In this document: one piece after another, positions 7,714 to 15,460 of the stretch
How positions within the stretch are numbered: position 1 is the stretch's first letter
Layout: each line of letters opens with the position of its first letter
Origin: Amycolatopsis orientalis DSM 43388
GTDB lineage: Bacteria; Actinomycetota; Actinomycetes; Mycobacteriales; Pseudonocardiaceae
DNA: 64,000 nucleotides
NCBI RefSeq assembly: GCF_000411975.1
Contig: NZ_ASXG01000021.1
Span: 62,001 to 126,000, forward strand
Direction of reading: 5' to 3'
Made by a program: the position numbers and the translations under genes
The notes under the pieces: generated by a model
Database searches by the model: none
Told to the model about the DNA's origin: nothing
The model's input: the letters and a program-made list of their open reading frames with translations, nothing else

Positions 7714-9398
7714 CAGTCCGCGCTCCTTTCCAGCTCCTCGCCGACTGCCGCGACCAGCAGCGAGAACGACACCGCACCCGGGTCCGGATGCCCCTCGCTC
7801 CGTTGCGCGAGCCGCGCCGCGCGTCCCTTCGCCGGACGCAACCGCGCGGTCTCCTGCGCGGCTACGACCGCGGCTCCAGCGGCCTTCCGCCATGCCTGCA
7901 TTACTTCCGAACCCGCCTGCTCCCGCAGCGTGGCCCGGAACGGCTCGATCGCGTCGAGCATCGTCTTGTCGCCGAGTTCAGCCTTGCCCAGCTCGCAGAA
8001 CGCGCGCACCGCGCCGTCGACCGCGTCGGCGAGCATCGCCGTGCTGATGTCCTTGGCCGCGGCACCGCTCAGGCCGGCACCGGTTTCCGCCAGCAGCACG
8101 CCGTACAGCGCGCCTGAGGCACCACCGGCCGCGTCGGCGAACGCGGTGCCAGCAGCCAGCAGCGCACCGGAAACCGTGTCCGGCTCGCGCCGCGCGGCCG
8201 CGACGGCGGCGCGCATCCCGCGGGTCATGCCGAGCCCGTGGTCCCCGTCCGCGGCCACCGCGTCGAGCCTGCCCAGCTCGGCCTCGTTTTCCTCGATGCT
8301 GCGCAACGCGGCGGTGAGCACCCGGTCGACCACACTGGTCCCGGCGGCCTCCTCGGCCAGCAGCTCGTCCACTGTGGACTCGAGCTCGACCGTGGCCAGC
8401 TCGGCCCCGCTGCTGCGGTAGCCCGGGGTGTCGCAGGGCGCGGCGTACAGCTCGGCCAATTCGTCGTCCAGCACCAGGATCGACAGCGAAACCCCGGCCA
8501 TGTCGAGCGACGTGACGAACTCCCCGACCTCGGAATGCACTGGGCTCAGCCCGGCTTGGGCGAGCCGCTCGTGCACGCGGGGGTAGGTGACGAACATTTC
8601 CTCGTATTTGGTGCGGCCGAGCCCGTTCACCAGCACGACCACCCGGCCGTCCCCGTCCGGCAGCTCCGGCAGGAGACCGTCGACCAGTTCGTCGGCCAGC
8701 TCCGTCGCGGACAACCGGCCCACCGTGCGCACGCCCGGTTCACCGTGAATTCCGAGGCCCAGCTCCATTTCCTGCTCCGCGACCGTGAACAGGGGCGCGT
8801 CCGCGCCAGGCAGCGTGCAGCCGCCGAACGCGACCCCGAACGTGCGCGTGCGCGCGTTCGCCTTCTCCGCGACCTCGTACACCGCGTCGAGATCGTAGCC
8901 GCGTTCCGCCGCCGCGCCCGCGATCTTGAAGACCAGGAAATCGCCCGCCACGCCACGGCGTCGCTCCGGTGCGGTCGCCGGGCCGCTCGCGATGTCGTCG
9001 GTGACCAGAATGGTGCGGCTCGGAATGCCCTCAGCCGCCAGCCTGCGCGCGGCGAGTCCGAAATGGAGCACGTCACCCTGGTAATTGCCGAACCCGAACA
9101 GCACGCCGGCACCGTTGTCCGCCGCCCGCGCCGTGCGGTAGACCTGTTCGGCGCTCGGGCTCGTGAACACGTCGCCGACGACCGCGCCGTCCGCCAGGCC
9201 AGGGCCGACGAGGCCGGCGAACGCCGGATAGTGCCCGCATCCGCCGCCGATCACGACCGCGACCTTCGGGCTCTCCGGAGCCTCGCGGCGCACGACGCCG
9301 TAAGCGTCCGGCACCTTCTGAACGGTGCGGCCGTACGCGGTGACGAACCCGTCCAGCCACTGCCGCTTGAACGTGTCCGGGGAACCCAAGGTGGTCAT
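7713..9398 (-). CDS. Dihydroxyacetone kinase-family protein, possible erythrulose kinase
   Basis: This single 561-residue chain joins a DhaK-like substrate domain (about 10-330) and a DhaL-like ATP domain (about 355-560). The DhaK part has GGGCGHYPAFAGLVG, GEVFTSP-like DVFTSPSAEQV, GNYQGDVLHF and GIHGEPG; His218 of that motif matches the histidine that binds the keto substrate covalently. The DhaL part has AADGDHGLGMTRG, which supplies metal-binding aspartates, and GGASGALYG. ATP-using DAK proteins act on dihydroxyacetone or on tetruloses (DerK and LerK in Mycobacterium smegmatis). Coupling to the RpiB-like isomerase favours erythrulose. It follows the HAD phosphatase gene after only three bases. 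Confidence 0.9.
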   Translation of the reverse strand: MTTLGSPDTFKRQWLDGFVTAYGRTVQKVPDAYGVVRREAPESPKVAVVIGGGCGHYPAFAGLVGPGLADGAVVGDVFTSPSAEQVYRTARAADNGAGVLFGFGNYQGDVLHFGLAARRLAAEGIPSRTILVTDDIASGPATAPERRRGVAGDFLVFKIAGAAAERGYDLDAVYEVAEKANARTRTFGVAFGGCTLPGADAPLFTVAEQEMELGLGIHGEPGVRTVGRLSATELADELVDGLLPELPDGDGRVVVLVNGLGRTKYEEMFVTYPRVHERLAQAGLSPVHSEVGEFVTSLDMAGVSLSILVLDDELAELYAAPCDTPGYRSSGAELATVELESTVDELLAEEAAGTSVVDRVLTAALRSIEENEAELGRLDAVAADGDHGLGMTRGMRAAVAAARREPDTVSGALLAAGTAFADAAGGASGALYGVLLAETGAGLSGAAAKDISTAMLADAVDGAVRAFCELGKAELGDKTMLDAIEPFRATLREQAGSEVMQAWRKAAGAAVVAAQETARLRPAKGRAARLAQRSEGHPDPGAVSFSLLVAAVGEELERSAD

Positions 9399-9401
9399 GG
9401 T

Positions 9402-10085
9402 TCAGTCCTTCGCAGCCACCGGCTCGCCGGCCAGATAGGCCAGGAGCTTCAGTCGGACGTCGTCATTGCTCTCGGCCACCGCGCTGGCCAGCTCCAGCGC
9501 GTCCGGCTTCGGCGGGTACGTGGGGTTGGGCAGCGCGATCACGGTGAGCCCGGCCGCGGCCGCCGCCCGGATGCCGTTGCTGGAGTCCTCGACCCCGAGG
9601 CATTCGCTTCCCGATTTCCCGAGCCGGGCCGCCGCCTCCAGGTACACGTCCGGATTCGGCTTGCCCCGCGCGACCTCGGCGCTGGACACCGTCGCGGTGA
9701 ACTCGGCGGTGAGCTGGTGCTTTTCGAGCACCGCGTCGATCACCCGGCGGGCGGCCGACGACGCGAGCGCGACCGGTACCCGTTCGCTGACCTCGCGCAC
9801 CATCGCGCCCGCGCCGGGAAGCAACGGCGCCTCGCCCGCGTCGATCGAGGCGATCATGCCGTCGACCACCGCGCGCTCCACCTCCGCCGCCTGGTCCGGC
9901 ACGCCGCACCGGCGCGCGAGATAGCCGGCCCATTCGGGCGCGCTCATGCCTTGCACCGAGGCCGTGTCTTCCGCCGTCCACTCGACCTGGTGGCGAGCGG
10001 CGAAAGCGACCCAGTTCTCCTCCCAGAGGTGTTCACTGTCCACCAGGACACCGTCGAGGTCGAACACCACCGCGTCGAGCGTCAT
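9402..10085 (-). CDS. HAD-superfamily phosphatase (beta-phosphoglucomutase-like)
   Basis: This 227-residue HAD hydrolase has motif I DLDGVLVDSE with nucleophile Asp9 and acid/base Asp11. It also has a helical cap, the motif II serine region ALASSAARR, the lysine of ARGKPNPDVYL and motif III GVEDSSNGIRAA. Such enzymes remove phosphate from small sugar phosphates or interconvert them. It is the first gene of the six-gene minus operon and diverges from a histidine phosphatase gene across a 102-bp operator region. A phosphatase beside several kinases may remove stalled or toxic phosphosugars; this role is inference. Confidence 0.9.
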   Translation of the reverse strand: MTLDAVVFDLDGVLVDSEHLWEENWVAFAARHQVEWTAEDTASVQGMSAPEWAGYLARRCGVPDQAAEVERAVVDGMIASIDAGEAPLLPGAGAMVREVSERVPVALASSAARRVIDAVLEKHQLTAEFTATVSSAEVARGKPNPDVYLEAAARLGKSGSECLGVEDSSNGIRAAAAAGLTVIALPNPTYPPKPDALELASAVAESNDDVRLKLLAYLAGEPVAAKD

Positions 10086-10128
10086 CCACCAGATCCCTTC
10101 AGAGAGCGAGCCCGTTTCACACGAGCAA

Positions 10129-10141
10129 TGTTAAGTTAACA
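10129..10141. promoter_or_regulatory. Palindrome in the divergent sugar-operon promoter region
   Basis: TGTTAAGTTAACA is a perfect 6+1+6 palindrome and unusually A/T-rich for this genome. It lies between the two divergent operons, 44 bp before the minus start and 47 bp before the plus start. It is a candidate regulator site. It is not repeated before the MFS gene, so it may serve a different protein from the element at 10158. Confidence 0.45.
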
Positions 10142-10151
10142 GCGATGATGA

Positions 10152-10175
10152 GAAGTTCGCAAGAGTGTTCACACC
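10152..10175. promoter_or_regulatory. Candidate DeoR operator, site 1
   Basis: The 12-mer CGCAAGAGTGTT (10158-10169) is followed by CACACC. Its exact reverse complement, AACACTCTTGCG, occurs at 11612-11623 before the permease gene, and both sites are flanked by GAAGTTC and TTCACAC words. This is the expected pattern for one regulator controlling both operons. The DeoR protein encoded between the two sites is the natural candidate. Confidence 0.55.
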
Positions 10176-10187
10176 AGGAGGGCACGA

Positions 10188-10799
10188 GTGGGCGCACGGC
10201 TGCTGCTGGCCAGGCACGGGCAGACCGAATGGCACGCGGAGAACCGCTACGCGGGCACTAGCGAGGTAGACCTGACCGACGAGGGGATCCGCCAGGCGGA
10301 CGCGCTGGCCGCGTACGCCCGCCGGGTGAAACCGGACGCGTTGTTCTGTTCGCCGCAACGACGTGCCCGGCGCACGATCGAACCGGCCGCACAGGCACTC
10401 GACCTGGTCCCGGAAATCGTGCCCGACCTGCGGGAAACTCATTTCGGGATCGCCGAGGGCCGCACCCGCGACGAGGTGCGCCAGTCCGATCCCGACGCGG
10501 TCGAACGCTTCCTCGCCGACCCGATCGCCGGCGCGTTCCCGGGTGCCGACGACCCGGCCGAGGCGGCCGAACGCGGGGCTCGCGCGATCCGGTCGATCGC
10601 CGCCGCGACCAGCGGAACCGCCCTGGTCGTCGCGCACAACACGCTGCTGCGGCTCACGCTCTGCCAACTGCTCGGCATCCCGCTGCCCCGCTACCGCAGC
10701 GTGTTTCCCCGGCTGGACAACGCGGCCGTCACCGAACTGGAGGTGAGCGGTGACCGAACGGCCCTGGTGCGCTTCAACCTCCCAGTGGAACCGCGATAA
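10188..10799 (+). CDS. Histidine phosphatase-family protein
   Basis: This 203-residue member of the phosphoglycerate mutase/histidine phosphatase family has the signature LLARHGQTEWHAEN with phospho-acceptor His10. The acidic residue lies in RETHFG and the second catalytic His in LVVAHNTLLRLTLC. The GTG start has a good ribosome site (AGGAGG). It is the first gene of the plus-strand arm of the polyol regulon and ends 7 bp before the DeoR gene. It may be a sugar-phosphate phosphatase rather than a glycolytic mutase, because it has no mutase-specific features that I can see and lies in a catabolic operon. Confidence 0.9.
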   Translation: MGARLLLARHGQTEWHAENRYAGTSEVDLTDEGIRQADALAAYARRVKPDALFCSPQRRARRTIEPAAQALDLVPEIVPDLRETHFGIAEGRTRDEVRQSDPDAVERFLADPIAGAFPGADDPAEAAERGARAIRSIAAATSGTALVVAHNTLLRLTLCQLLGIPLPRYRSVFPRLDNAAVTELEVSGDRTALVRFNLPVEPR

Positions 10800-10806
10800 T
10801 CACGGC

Positions 10807-11601
10807 ATGCCGAGCGAAAAACCTGCCACCCACCCCCGCGAGAACCGTCAGCAGAAGCTGACCGACCACGTGTTCCGGCAGGGTTCGGCGACCATCGGCG
10901 AGCTCGTCGACCTGCTCGGCGTCAGCATGATGACGGTGCACCGGGACATCGACGAACTGTCCCGGCGCGGCCTGCTCCGGAAGTACCGGGGCGGCGTCTC
11001 GGCCATGCCGTCGACGGTGTTCGAGAGCAACGCCGAATACCGGATGAACGCGCACGTGGACGCCAAACGGGTGATCGCGATGCACGCGGTGGAGCAGGTC
11101 GAACCGGGCATGTCGGTGCTGCTCGACGATTCCACGACCGCTCTCGCGCTGGCCCGGCACCTGGTCGAGGTGACGCCGCTGACCGTGGCCACGAACTACC
11201 TCGCCGCGATCGACGTGCTCAAGAACGTGCACGAACTGCGGCTGATCTGCATCGGCGGCGACTACTCGTCCACCCACGACTCGTTTCTCGGCATGCAGAG
11301 CATCGAGTCGATCGAGCGGCTCTCGGTGGACATCGCGTTCGTGTCGACCTCGGCGATGAGCACCTCGATGACCTTCCACCAGGAGCCCGAGATCGTGATG
11401 ATCAAGCGGGCGATGCTGGCCAGCGCGCGGCACAAGGTGCTGCTGATGGACCACAGCAAGATGAAGCGCACGGCACTGCACCGGCTCGCGCCGCTGGACG
11501 ACTACGACCTGCTGATCCTGGACGAGGGCGTCGATCCGCACTACGTCGACGAGCTGCGCAGCCGGGTCGAAGTGCAGATCGCCGAAGATCCCGAGAACTG
11601 A
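10807..11601 (+). CDS. DeoR/GlpR-family transcriptional regulator
   Basis: The protein has 264 residues. The N-terminal DeoR helix-turn-helix is evident in TIGELVDLLGVSMMTVHRDIDELSRRGLLRKYRGG (about 28-62). The C-terminal sugar-phosphate sensor domain is of the phosphosugar isomerase-like DeoRC fold, with LLDDSTTALALARHL, IGGDY and KVLLMDHSKMKRTAL. I chose ATG 10807, seven bases after the phosphatase stop. An in-frame GTG at 10750 would add 19 unrelated residues inside the phosphatase gene. DeoR regulators usually bind a sugar phosphate and repress catabolic operons. The probable operators are at 10158 and 11612. Confidence 0.92.
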   Translation: MPSEKPATHPRENRQQKLTDHVFRQGSATIGELVDLLGVSMMTVHRDIDELSRRGLLRKYRGGVSAMPSTVFESNAEYRMNAHVDAKRVIAMHAVEQVEPGMSVLLDDSTTALALARHLVEVTPLTVATNYLAAIDVLKNVHELRLICIGGDYSSTHDSFLGMQSIESIERLSVDIAFVSTSAMSTSMTFHQEPEIVMIKRAMLASARHKVLLMDHSKMKRTALHRLAPLDDYDLLILDEGVDPHYVDELRSRVEVQIAEDPEN

Positions 11602-11611
11602 TCGACTTAAT

Positions 11612-11637
11612 AACACTCTTGCGTGCGAAGTTCACAC
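11612..11637. promoter_or_regulatory. Candidate DeoR operator, site 2
   Basis: AACACTCTTGCG (11612-11623) is the exact reverse complement of the element at 10158-10169 and is followed by TGCGAAGTTCACAC. It lies 55-66 bp before the permease start. The second copy suggests that the permease and kinase genes have their own regulated promoter. Confidence 0.55.
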
Positions 11638-11677
11638 GGTCCATGATACGTTCGATCTCGACGTCATGGAGGCGTGT

Positions 11678-13009
11678 ATGAACGAGTCGGCAACAGCGGA
11701 GTTGCCCAAGACGGGCTTCGGGCGCTTGCTCACGAAATGGGGGCTGCCCGCGCCCCTGTTCCTCGGGTATGTCGGACTGCTCCTGTTCATGATCGGCGAC
11801 GGAGTGGAGTCCGGTTTCATCGCGCCGTACATGGCGGACAACGGCGCGGGCACGGAAATCAAAGCGTCGTACGTGATCACCGTGTACGGCGTCGCGGTGA
11901 TGCTGGCGTCCTGGCTGTCGGGCGCGCTGTCCGAACTGTGGGGGCCGCGCCGGGTGATGGTCGTCGGCCTGGCCATCTGGCTGGTGTTCGACGCGCTGTT
12001 CCTGACGCTCGGACTGGCCGGCGGGAACTACGCGGCGATGCTGATCTGCTACGGCATCCGCGGATTCGGTTATCCGATGTTCGCGTTCGGGTTCCTGGTG
12101 TGGATCACCGCGGTGGCCCCGGTCGCCCGGCTCGGCGCGGCGGTCGGCTGGTTCTACTTCGCGTTCACCGGCGGGCTGCCCACGCTCGGCGCGCTCGTCG
12201 CGAGCTTCACCAATCCGCTCTTCGGTCACTACGGCACGCTGTGGGTGGCGGTCGCGCTGCTCGGCGTCGGCGGGCTCGTCGCGGTGCTCGGCGTCCGGCA
12301 GCGCACGGGTTACCGCAGGCTCGCGCCGCCGGACGTGAAACCGGTGCAGAGCCTGATTTCCAGTGTCTCGATCGCGTGGAAGAAGCCGCGGGTCGGCGTC
12401 GGCATGATCGTGCGGATCATCAACACCGCGCCCGAATTCGGGATGCTCGTGTTCTTCCCGACGATCTTCATCTCGCAGATCGGGTTCGGGGAGAGCCGGT
12501 GGCTGCTGCTCGTGTCGGTGATCTACGGGACGAACATCTTCTTCAACCTGATCTTCGGCGTGCTCAGCGACCGGATCGGCTGGCGCACCACGATTTTCTG
12601 GTTCGGCGCGATCGGCTGCGCGATCTCGATCCTGCTGCTCTACTTCGTGCCGGTCGCGATGGGCTCGCAGTACTACTGGCTCGCGCTGATCGTCGGCGCA
12701 CTCTACGGAGCGACGCTCGCCGGGTTCGTGCCGATCTCCGCGCTCCTGCCGTCGCTGGCCCCGGAACACAAGGGCGGCGCGATGGCTCTGCTGAACCTCG
12801 GCGCGGGCGCGGCGGCGTTTGTCGGACCGGCGATCGTATCGCTGTTCCTCGGCCCGGCCGGAGCCGCGGGCGTCGTCATCATCTTCGCCGCGTTGTACCT
12901 GGTGGCCGCGGTGCTGGTGCGGTTCCTGAAGCTGCCGGCGGAAACCGAGAAAGCACTTGCGAGCGACGGCAGCTTGCAGGATGTCGAAGAGAGGGTCAGC
13001 ACGGCGTGA
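11678..13009 (+). CDS. MFS transporter, polyol permease type
   Basis: This is a 443-residue major facilitator protein with about 12 hydrophobic segments. Its opening GYVGLLLFMIGDGVESGFIA and the following ASYVITVYGVAVMLASWLSG resemble the ribitol/arabinitol permease branch (RbtT, DalT, CsbX), so the substrate is probably a sugar alcohol. The start was chosen at ATG 11678 because GGAGG lies five bases upstream; the ATG at 11666 overlaps that ribosome site. The gene is preceded by the second DeoR-type element. The downstream FGGY kinase overlaps its stop (GTGA). Transport of a polyol followed by phosphorylation is the straightforward reading. Confidence 0.9.
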   Translation: MNESATAELPKTGFGRLLTKWGLPAPLFLGYVGLLLFMIGDGVESGFIAPYMADNGAGTEIKASYVITVYGVAVMLASWLSGALSELWGPRRVMVVGLAIWLVFDALFLTLGLAGGNYAAMLICYGIRGFGYPMFAFGFLVWITAVAPVARLGAAVGWFYFAFTGGLPTLGALVASFTNPLFGHYGTLWVAVALLGVGGLVAVLGVRQRTGYRRLAPPDVKPVQSLISSVSIAWKKPRVGVGMIVRIINTAPEFGMLVFFPTIFISQIGFGESRWLLLVSVIYGTNIFFNLIFGVLSDRIGWRTTIFWFGAIGCAISILLLYFVPVAMGSQYYWLALIVGALYGATLAGFVPISALLPSLAPEHKGGAMALLNLGAGAAAFVGPAIVSLFLGPAGAAGVVIIFAALYLVAAVLVRFLKLPAETEKALASDGSLQDVEERVSTA

Positions 13010-14445
13010 ACGAGCGGGTCTCGGTCGGCATCGACGTCGCCACCGCGGGGGTTCGCGCCTTCGCGGTGCGCGGCGGCTCGGTCCTCGCCACCGCAGCGGC
13101 GTCGCTGCCGGCGCCGGTGCGCGCGGGCGGTGGTCGCAGCGAACAGGACCCGTCGGCGTGGTGGCCCGCGGTCGGTTCGGTGCTGAGCGAGGTCACTGCC
13201 GCGCTGCCGAAGCGGGGCGCGGAAGTCGCGGCGGTGGCGATCGCGGCGACGTCCGGAACGATCGTCGGAGTCGATGCCGCGGGCGAACCGGTGACGCCCG
13301 CGTTGATGTACGACGACCGCCGCGGCGCGGACTACAACGCGAAAGCCGCGGAACTCGGTGCCGGACGGTGGCGACAACTGGGTTCCGGCGTTTCGCCGAC
13401 CGCGGCGCTCGGCCGGATCGCCTGGCTGGCCGAGCACACCGAGGCGGTCGCCGTGCGGCACACGCCGGAGATGATCGCGGCGAAACTGACCGGGCATCCG
13501 GTCGCCGCGGACTGGTCGCACGCGCTCAAAAGCGGTTACGACCCACTGGCCGAGGAATGGCCGTCCGAGGTCTTCGCCGGTTTGGGAGTGCCGGAGGGGA
13601 TGCTGCCTCCGGTGGTCGCGCCGACGAGCGTGCTCGGCGAGATTTCGGTGCCGATCGCCGGGTTGCCCACCGGATGTCTCGTGGTTGCGGGCATGACGGA
13701 CGGCTGCGCGGGGCAGCTGGCCGCGGGCGCGGTAGAACCGGGGCGGTTCGTGGGGATTCTCGGCACCACGTACGTCCTGAAGGGCGTCACGGAATCGCTG
13801 GTGCCGGATCCCACCGGAGTCATGTACAGCCATCGGCATCCCGACGGCTGGTGGTTGCCCGGCGGTGCTTCGAACACGGGCGGGGAGTCCGTTTCGGACA
13901 GTCCGCGGCTGGCTGAGCTGGACGCCGCCGCCGCTGCCCGCGGCCCAGCCGAAGTGGTGACCTTCCCCTTGCGGCGCAAGGGAGAGCGGTTTCCCTTCGC
14001 GCACGGCGACGCGGAAGGTTTCGTTCTCGGCACCCCGGCCGACGAGGTCGAGTTGCATCGGGCTCGGCTGGAGGGGGTCGCGTTCCTGGAGCGGCTTGCG
14101 CTCGACCATTTGCGGCGGTTGGACGTTCCGGTCCGCGAACCGCTCCTCGCGGCGGGCGGCGGCAGCAAGAGTCCTTTGTGGACTCGAATTCGGGCCACGG
14201 TGAGCGGCCTGGGGCTGCAGGTGGCCCCGCAAGCGGAAACGGGATACGGCGCGGCACTGCTCGCGGCGGCGGGATGCACGCCGGGCGGGCTGAGCGCGGT
14301 GTGCCGGGAGATGCCGGTGGGGTCGCTCGTCGAGCCGGAACTCGGGGAGGAAGCGGCGATGTTGGCTTCGTACCAACGGTTCTGCCGCGAGTTGCGGGAT
14401 CGCGGCTGGATTGACGACGAACTGTTCACCGTGGCGGCGGGGTGA
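13006..14445 (+). CDS. FGGY-family carbohydrate kinase (second)
   Basis: The protein has 479 residues. It begins at a GTG overlapping the permease stop. The N-terminal motif is VGIDVATAGVRAFAV, the central region has ALMYDDRRGADYN, and the ATP-site region has GILGTTYVLKG and LLAAGGGSKSPLW. It is distinctly different from the first FGGY kinase in the regulon; for example the phosphate loop reads DVATAG instead of DIGTSL. It probably phosphorylates the imported polyol or the ketose made from it. The gene is followed by a repeat-rich non-coding kilobase. Confidence 0.9.
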   Translation: MNERVSVGIDVATAGVRAFAVRGGSVLATAAASLPAPVRAGGGRSEQDPSAWWPAVGSVLSEVTAALPKRGAEVAAVAIAATSGTIVGVDAAGEPVTPALMYDDRRGADYNAKAAELGAGRWRQLGSGVSPTAALGRIAWLAEHTEAVAVRHTPEMIAAKLTGHPVAADWSHALKSGYDPLAEEWPSEVFAGLGVPEGMLPPVVAPTSVLGEISVPIAGLPTGCLVVAGMTDGCAGQLAAGAVEPGRFVGILGTTYVLKGVTESLVPDPTGVMYSHRHPDGWWLPGGASNTGGESVSDSPRLAELDAAAAARGPAEVVTFPLRRKGERFPFAHGDAEGFVLGTPADEVELHRARLEGVAFLERLALDHLRRLDVPVREPLLAAGGGSKSPLWTRIRATVSGLGLQVAPQAETGYGAALLAAAGCTPGGLSAVCREMPVGSLVEPELGEEAAMLASYQRFCRELRDRGWIDDELFTVAAG

Positions 14446-14847
14446 TGCGGCTGGCAATCTTGACCGTTACGTGCGGACCCGGGCCCTGACGGGGAGCCGC
14501 GGAAGCTGGGATAGCTGTGCGGGCGTTGAACCGACTCCGCGGGCAGGAACCTCGCCGGTGGCCGATGGCTCGGCCTAGCGATCGCCGACGTCCGGCGAAC
14601 CAGGATCCTGGCTAGCCGACGGCGGGATTCGCCAGGATGGGCGGGAACCGAGGGAGCGGGCCGGAACCATCGGGCACGGCGGGAACCGGCCAGAACCACC
14701 GCGAACCTGCCCAGCACCACTGGGAATCGGCCAGAACCAGCGAGAACCGGTCACCATCGGGGACGGACCTGGTCAGAACAAGCCGAACCAGTCGCAACCA
14801 GCGGACGACCGGATCCGGCCCACACCAGCGCGAACCAGCAGAGCCAG

Positions 14848-15083
14848 CGGGGCGGACGGCCCCGGCGAGAACTGACCAGAACCGCCGCGAACCAGCCACA
14901 ACCAACGGGGACGAACGGGCCCGGCCGGAACCAGCCAGAACAAGCGCGAATCAACCAGAGTCATCGGGGACGGACCGACCCGGCCAGAACCAGCCACAAC
15001 CACCGCGAACCAGCCACAACCAACGGGGACGGACCGACCCGGCGAGAACCGGCCGGAACCCGCGGGAACCGGCGTGGCCAAGG
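14848..15083. repeat. 59-bp tandem repeat array, about four units
   Basis: Units begin at 14848, 14906, 14965 and 15024 with CGGGGACGGACCGACCCGG or a variant, followed by CAGAACCAGCCACAACC-type sequence. Spacing is 58, 59 and 59 bp. The last two units are the most alike and the first is eroded. An older copy of the unit start is visible at 14758. This is a minisatellite-like array; no function is evident. Confidence 0.8.
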
Positions 15084-15134
15084 CCCCGATGGAACGCCCG
15101 TGCGGATGCTGCTGGAAGAAATCCCGCGGTGGCT

Positions 15135-15262
15135 GCGTGCCCGCGGGATCGCGAGTACGTGCCTGGCCGCGGGGACAGCGCGCCCGCGGGATCGGGAGTA
15201 CGTGCCTGGCCGCGGGGACTGCGCACAAGCGGGATCGGGGGTACTTGCCTGGCCACGGTGCT
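15135..15262. repeat. 43-bp tandem repeat array, three units
   Basis: Units start at 15135, 15178 and 15221. The shared core reads CGGGATCGGGAGTACGTGCC then TGGCCGCGGGGAC. The first two units differ at a few positions and the third is more diverged. It lies directly beyond the 59-bp array and has an unrelated unit. Confidence 0.8.
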
Positions 15263-15460
15263 CGCCGGCCGAGGGGCACGGTGAACGCCGTGGTCCGGGA
15301 AACTGCACGAAGGTCCGAGAACCGGCGGGAGTCGAGGCTGAGTGGGACGTCCTGTGCCCTGCCGGAACCCGAGTTTGTCCCACGCCTCGGCGCGGGCTCC
15401 CGACCGGGTGCACCGGCCGATCCTCCGGTCCGACTAAGGCGGTCCGGGCGGTGGCGGCGG

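Larger units (their letters stand above)
14446..15460. repeat. Non-coding repeat region with two tandem arrays
   Basis: The kilobase between two convergent genes is filled with degenerate G/C-rich repeats. From about 14638 the words GAACCAGCC and GAACCGGCC recur irregularly. From 14848 they settle into a 59-bp unit beginning CGGGGACGGACCGACCCGG, at 14906, 14965 and 15024. A different 43-bp unit occupies 15135-15262. Long open frames exist on both strands, but they translate to low-complexity Pro/Arg/Gly text without codon bias, so I read the region as non-coding. Confidence 0.8.

Noticed and set aside
8238-10139. A 633-codon open frame on the plus strand
   Set aside because: It is the shadow of the DAK-type kinase and HAD genes, whose motifs are complete on the minus strand.
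13332-14445. Fusion of the permease and second FGGY kinase in one frame from 11674
   Set aside because: The long frame reads the permease out of frame; the kinase starts at GTG 13006 with a GTGA overlap.
14848-15262. Possible CRISPR array
   Set aside because: The repeats are contiguous with no unique spacers, and no cas gene is near.
14637-15284. A 215-codon open frame over the tandem arrays
   Set aside because: It consists of repeat-derived low-complexity sequence on a region without codon bias; the array period of 59 bp is not a multiple of three.
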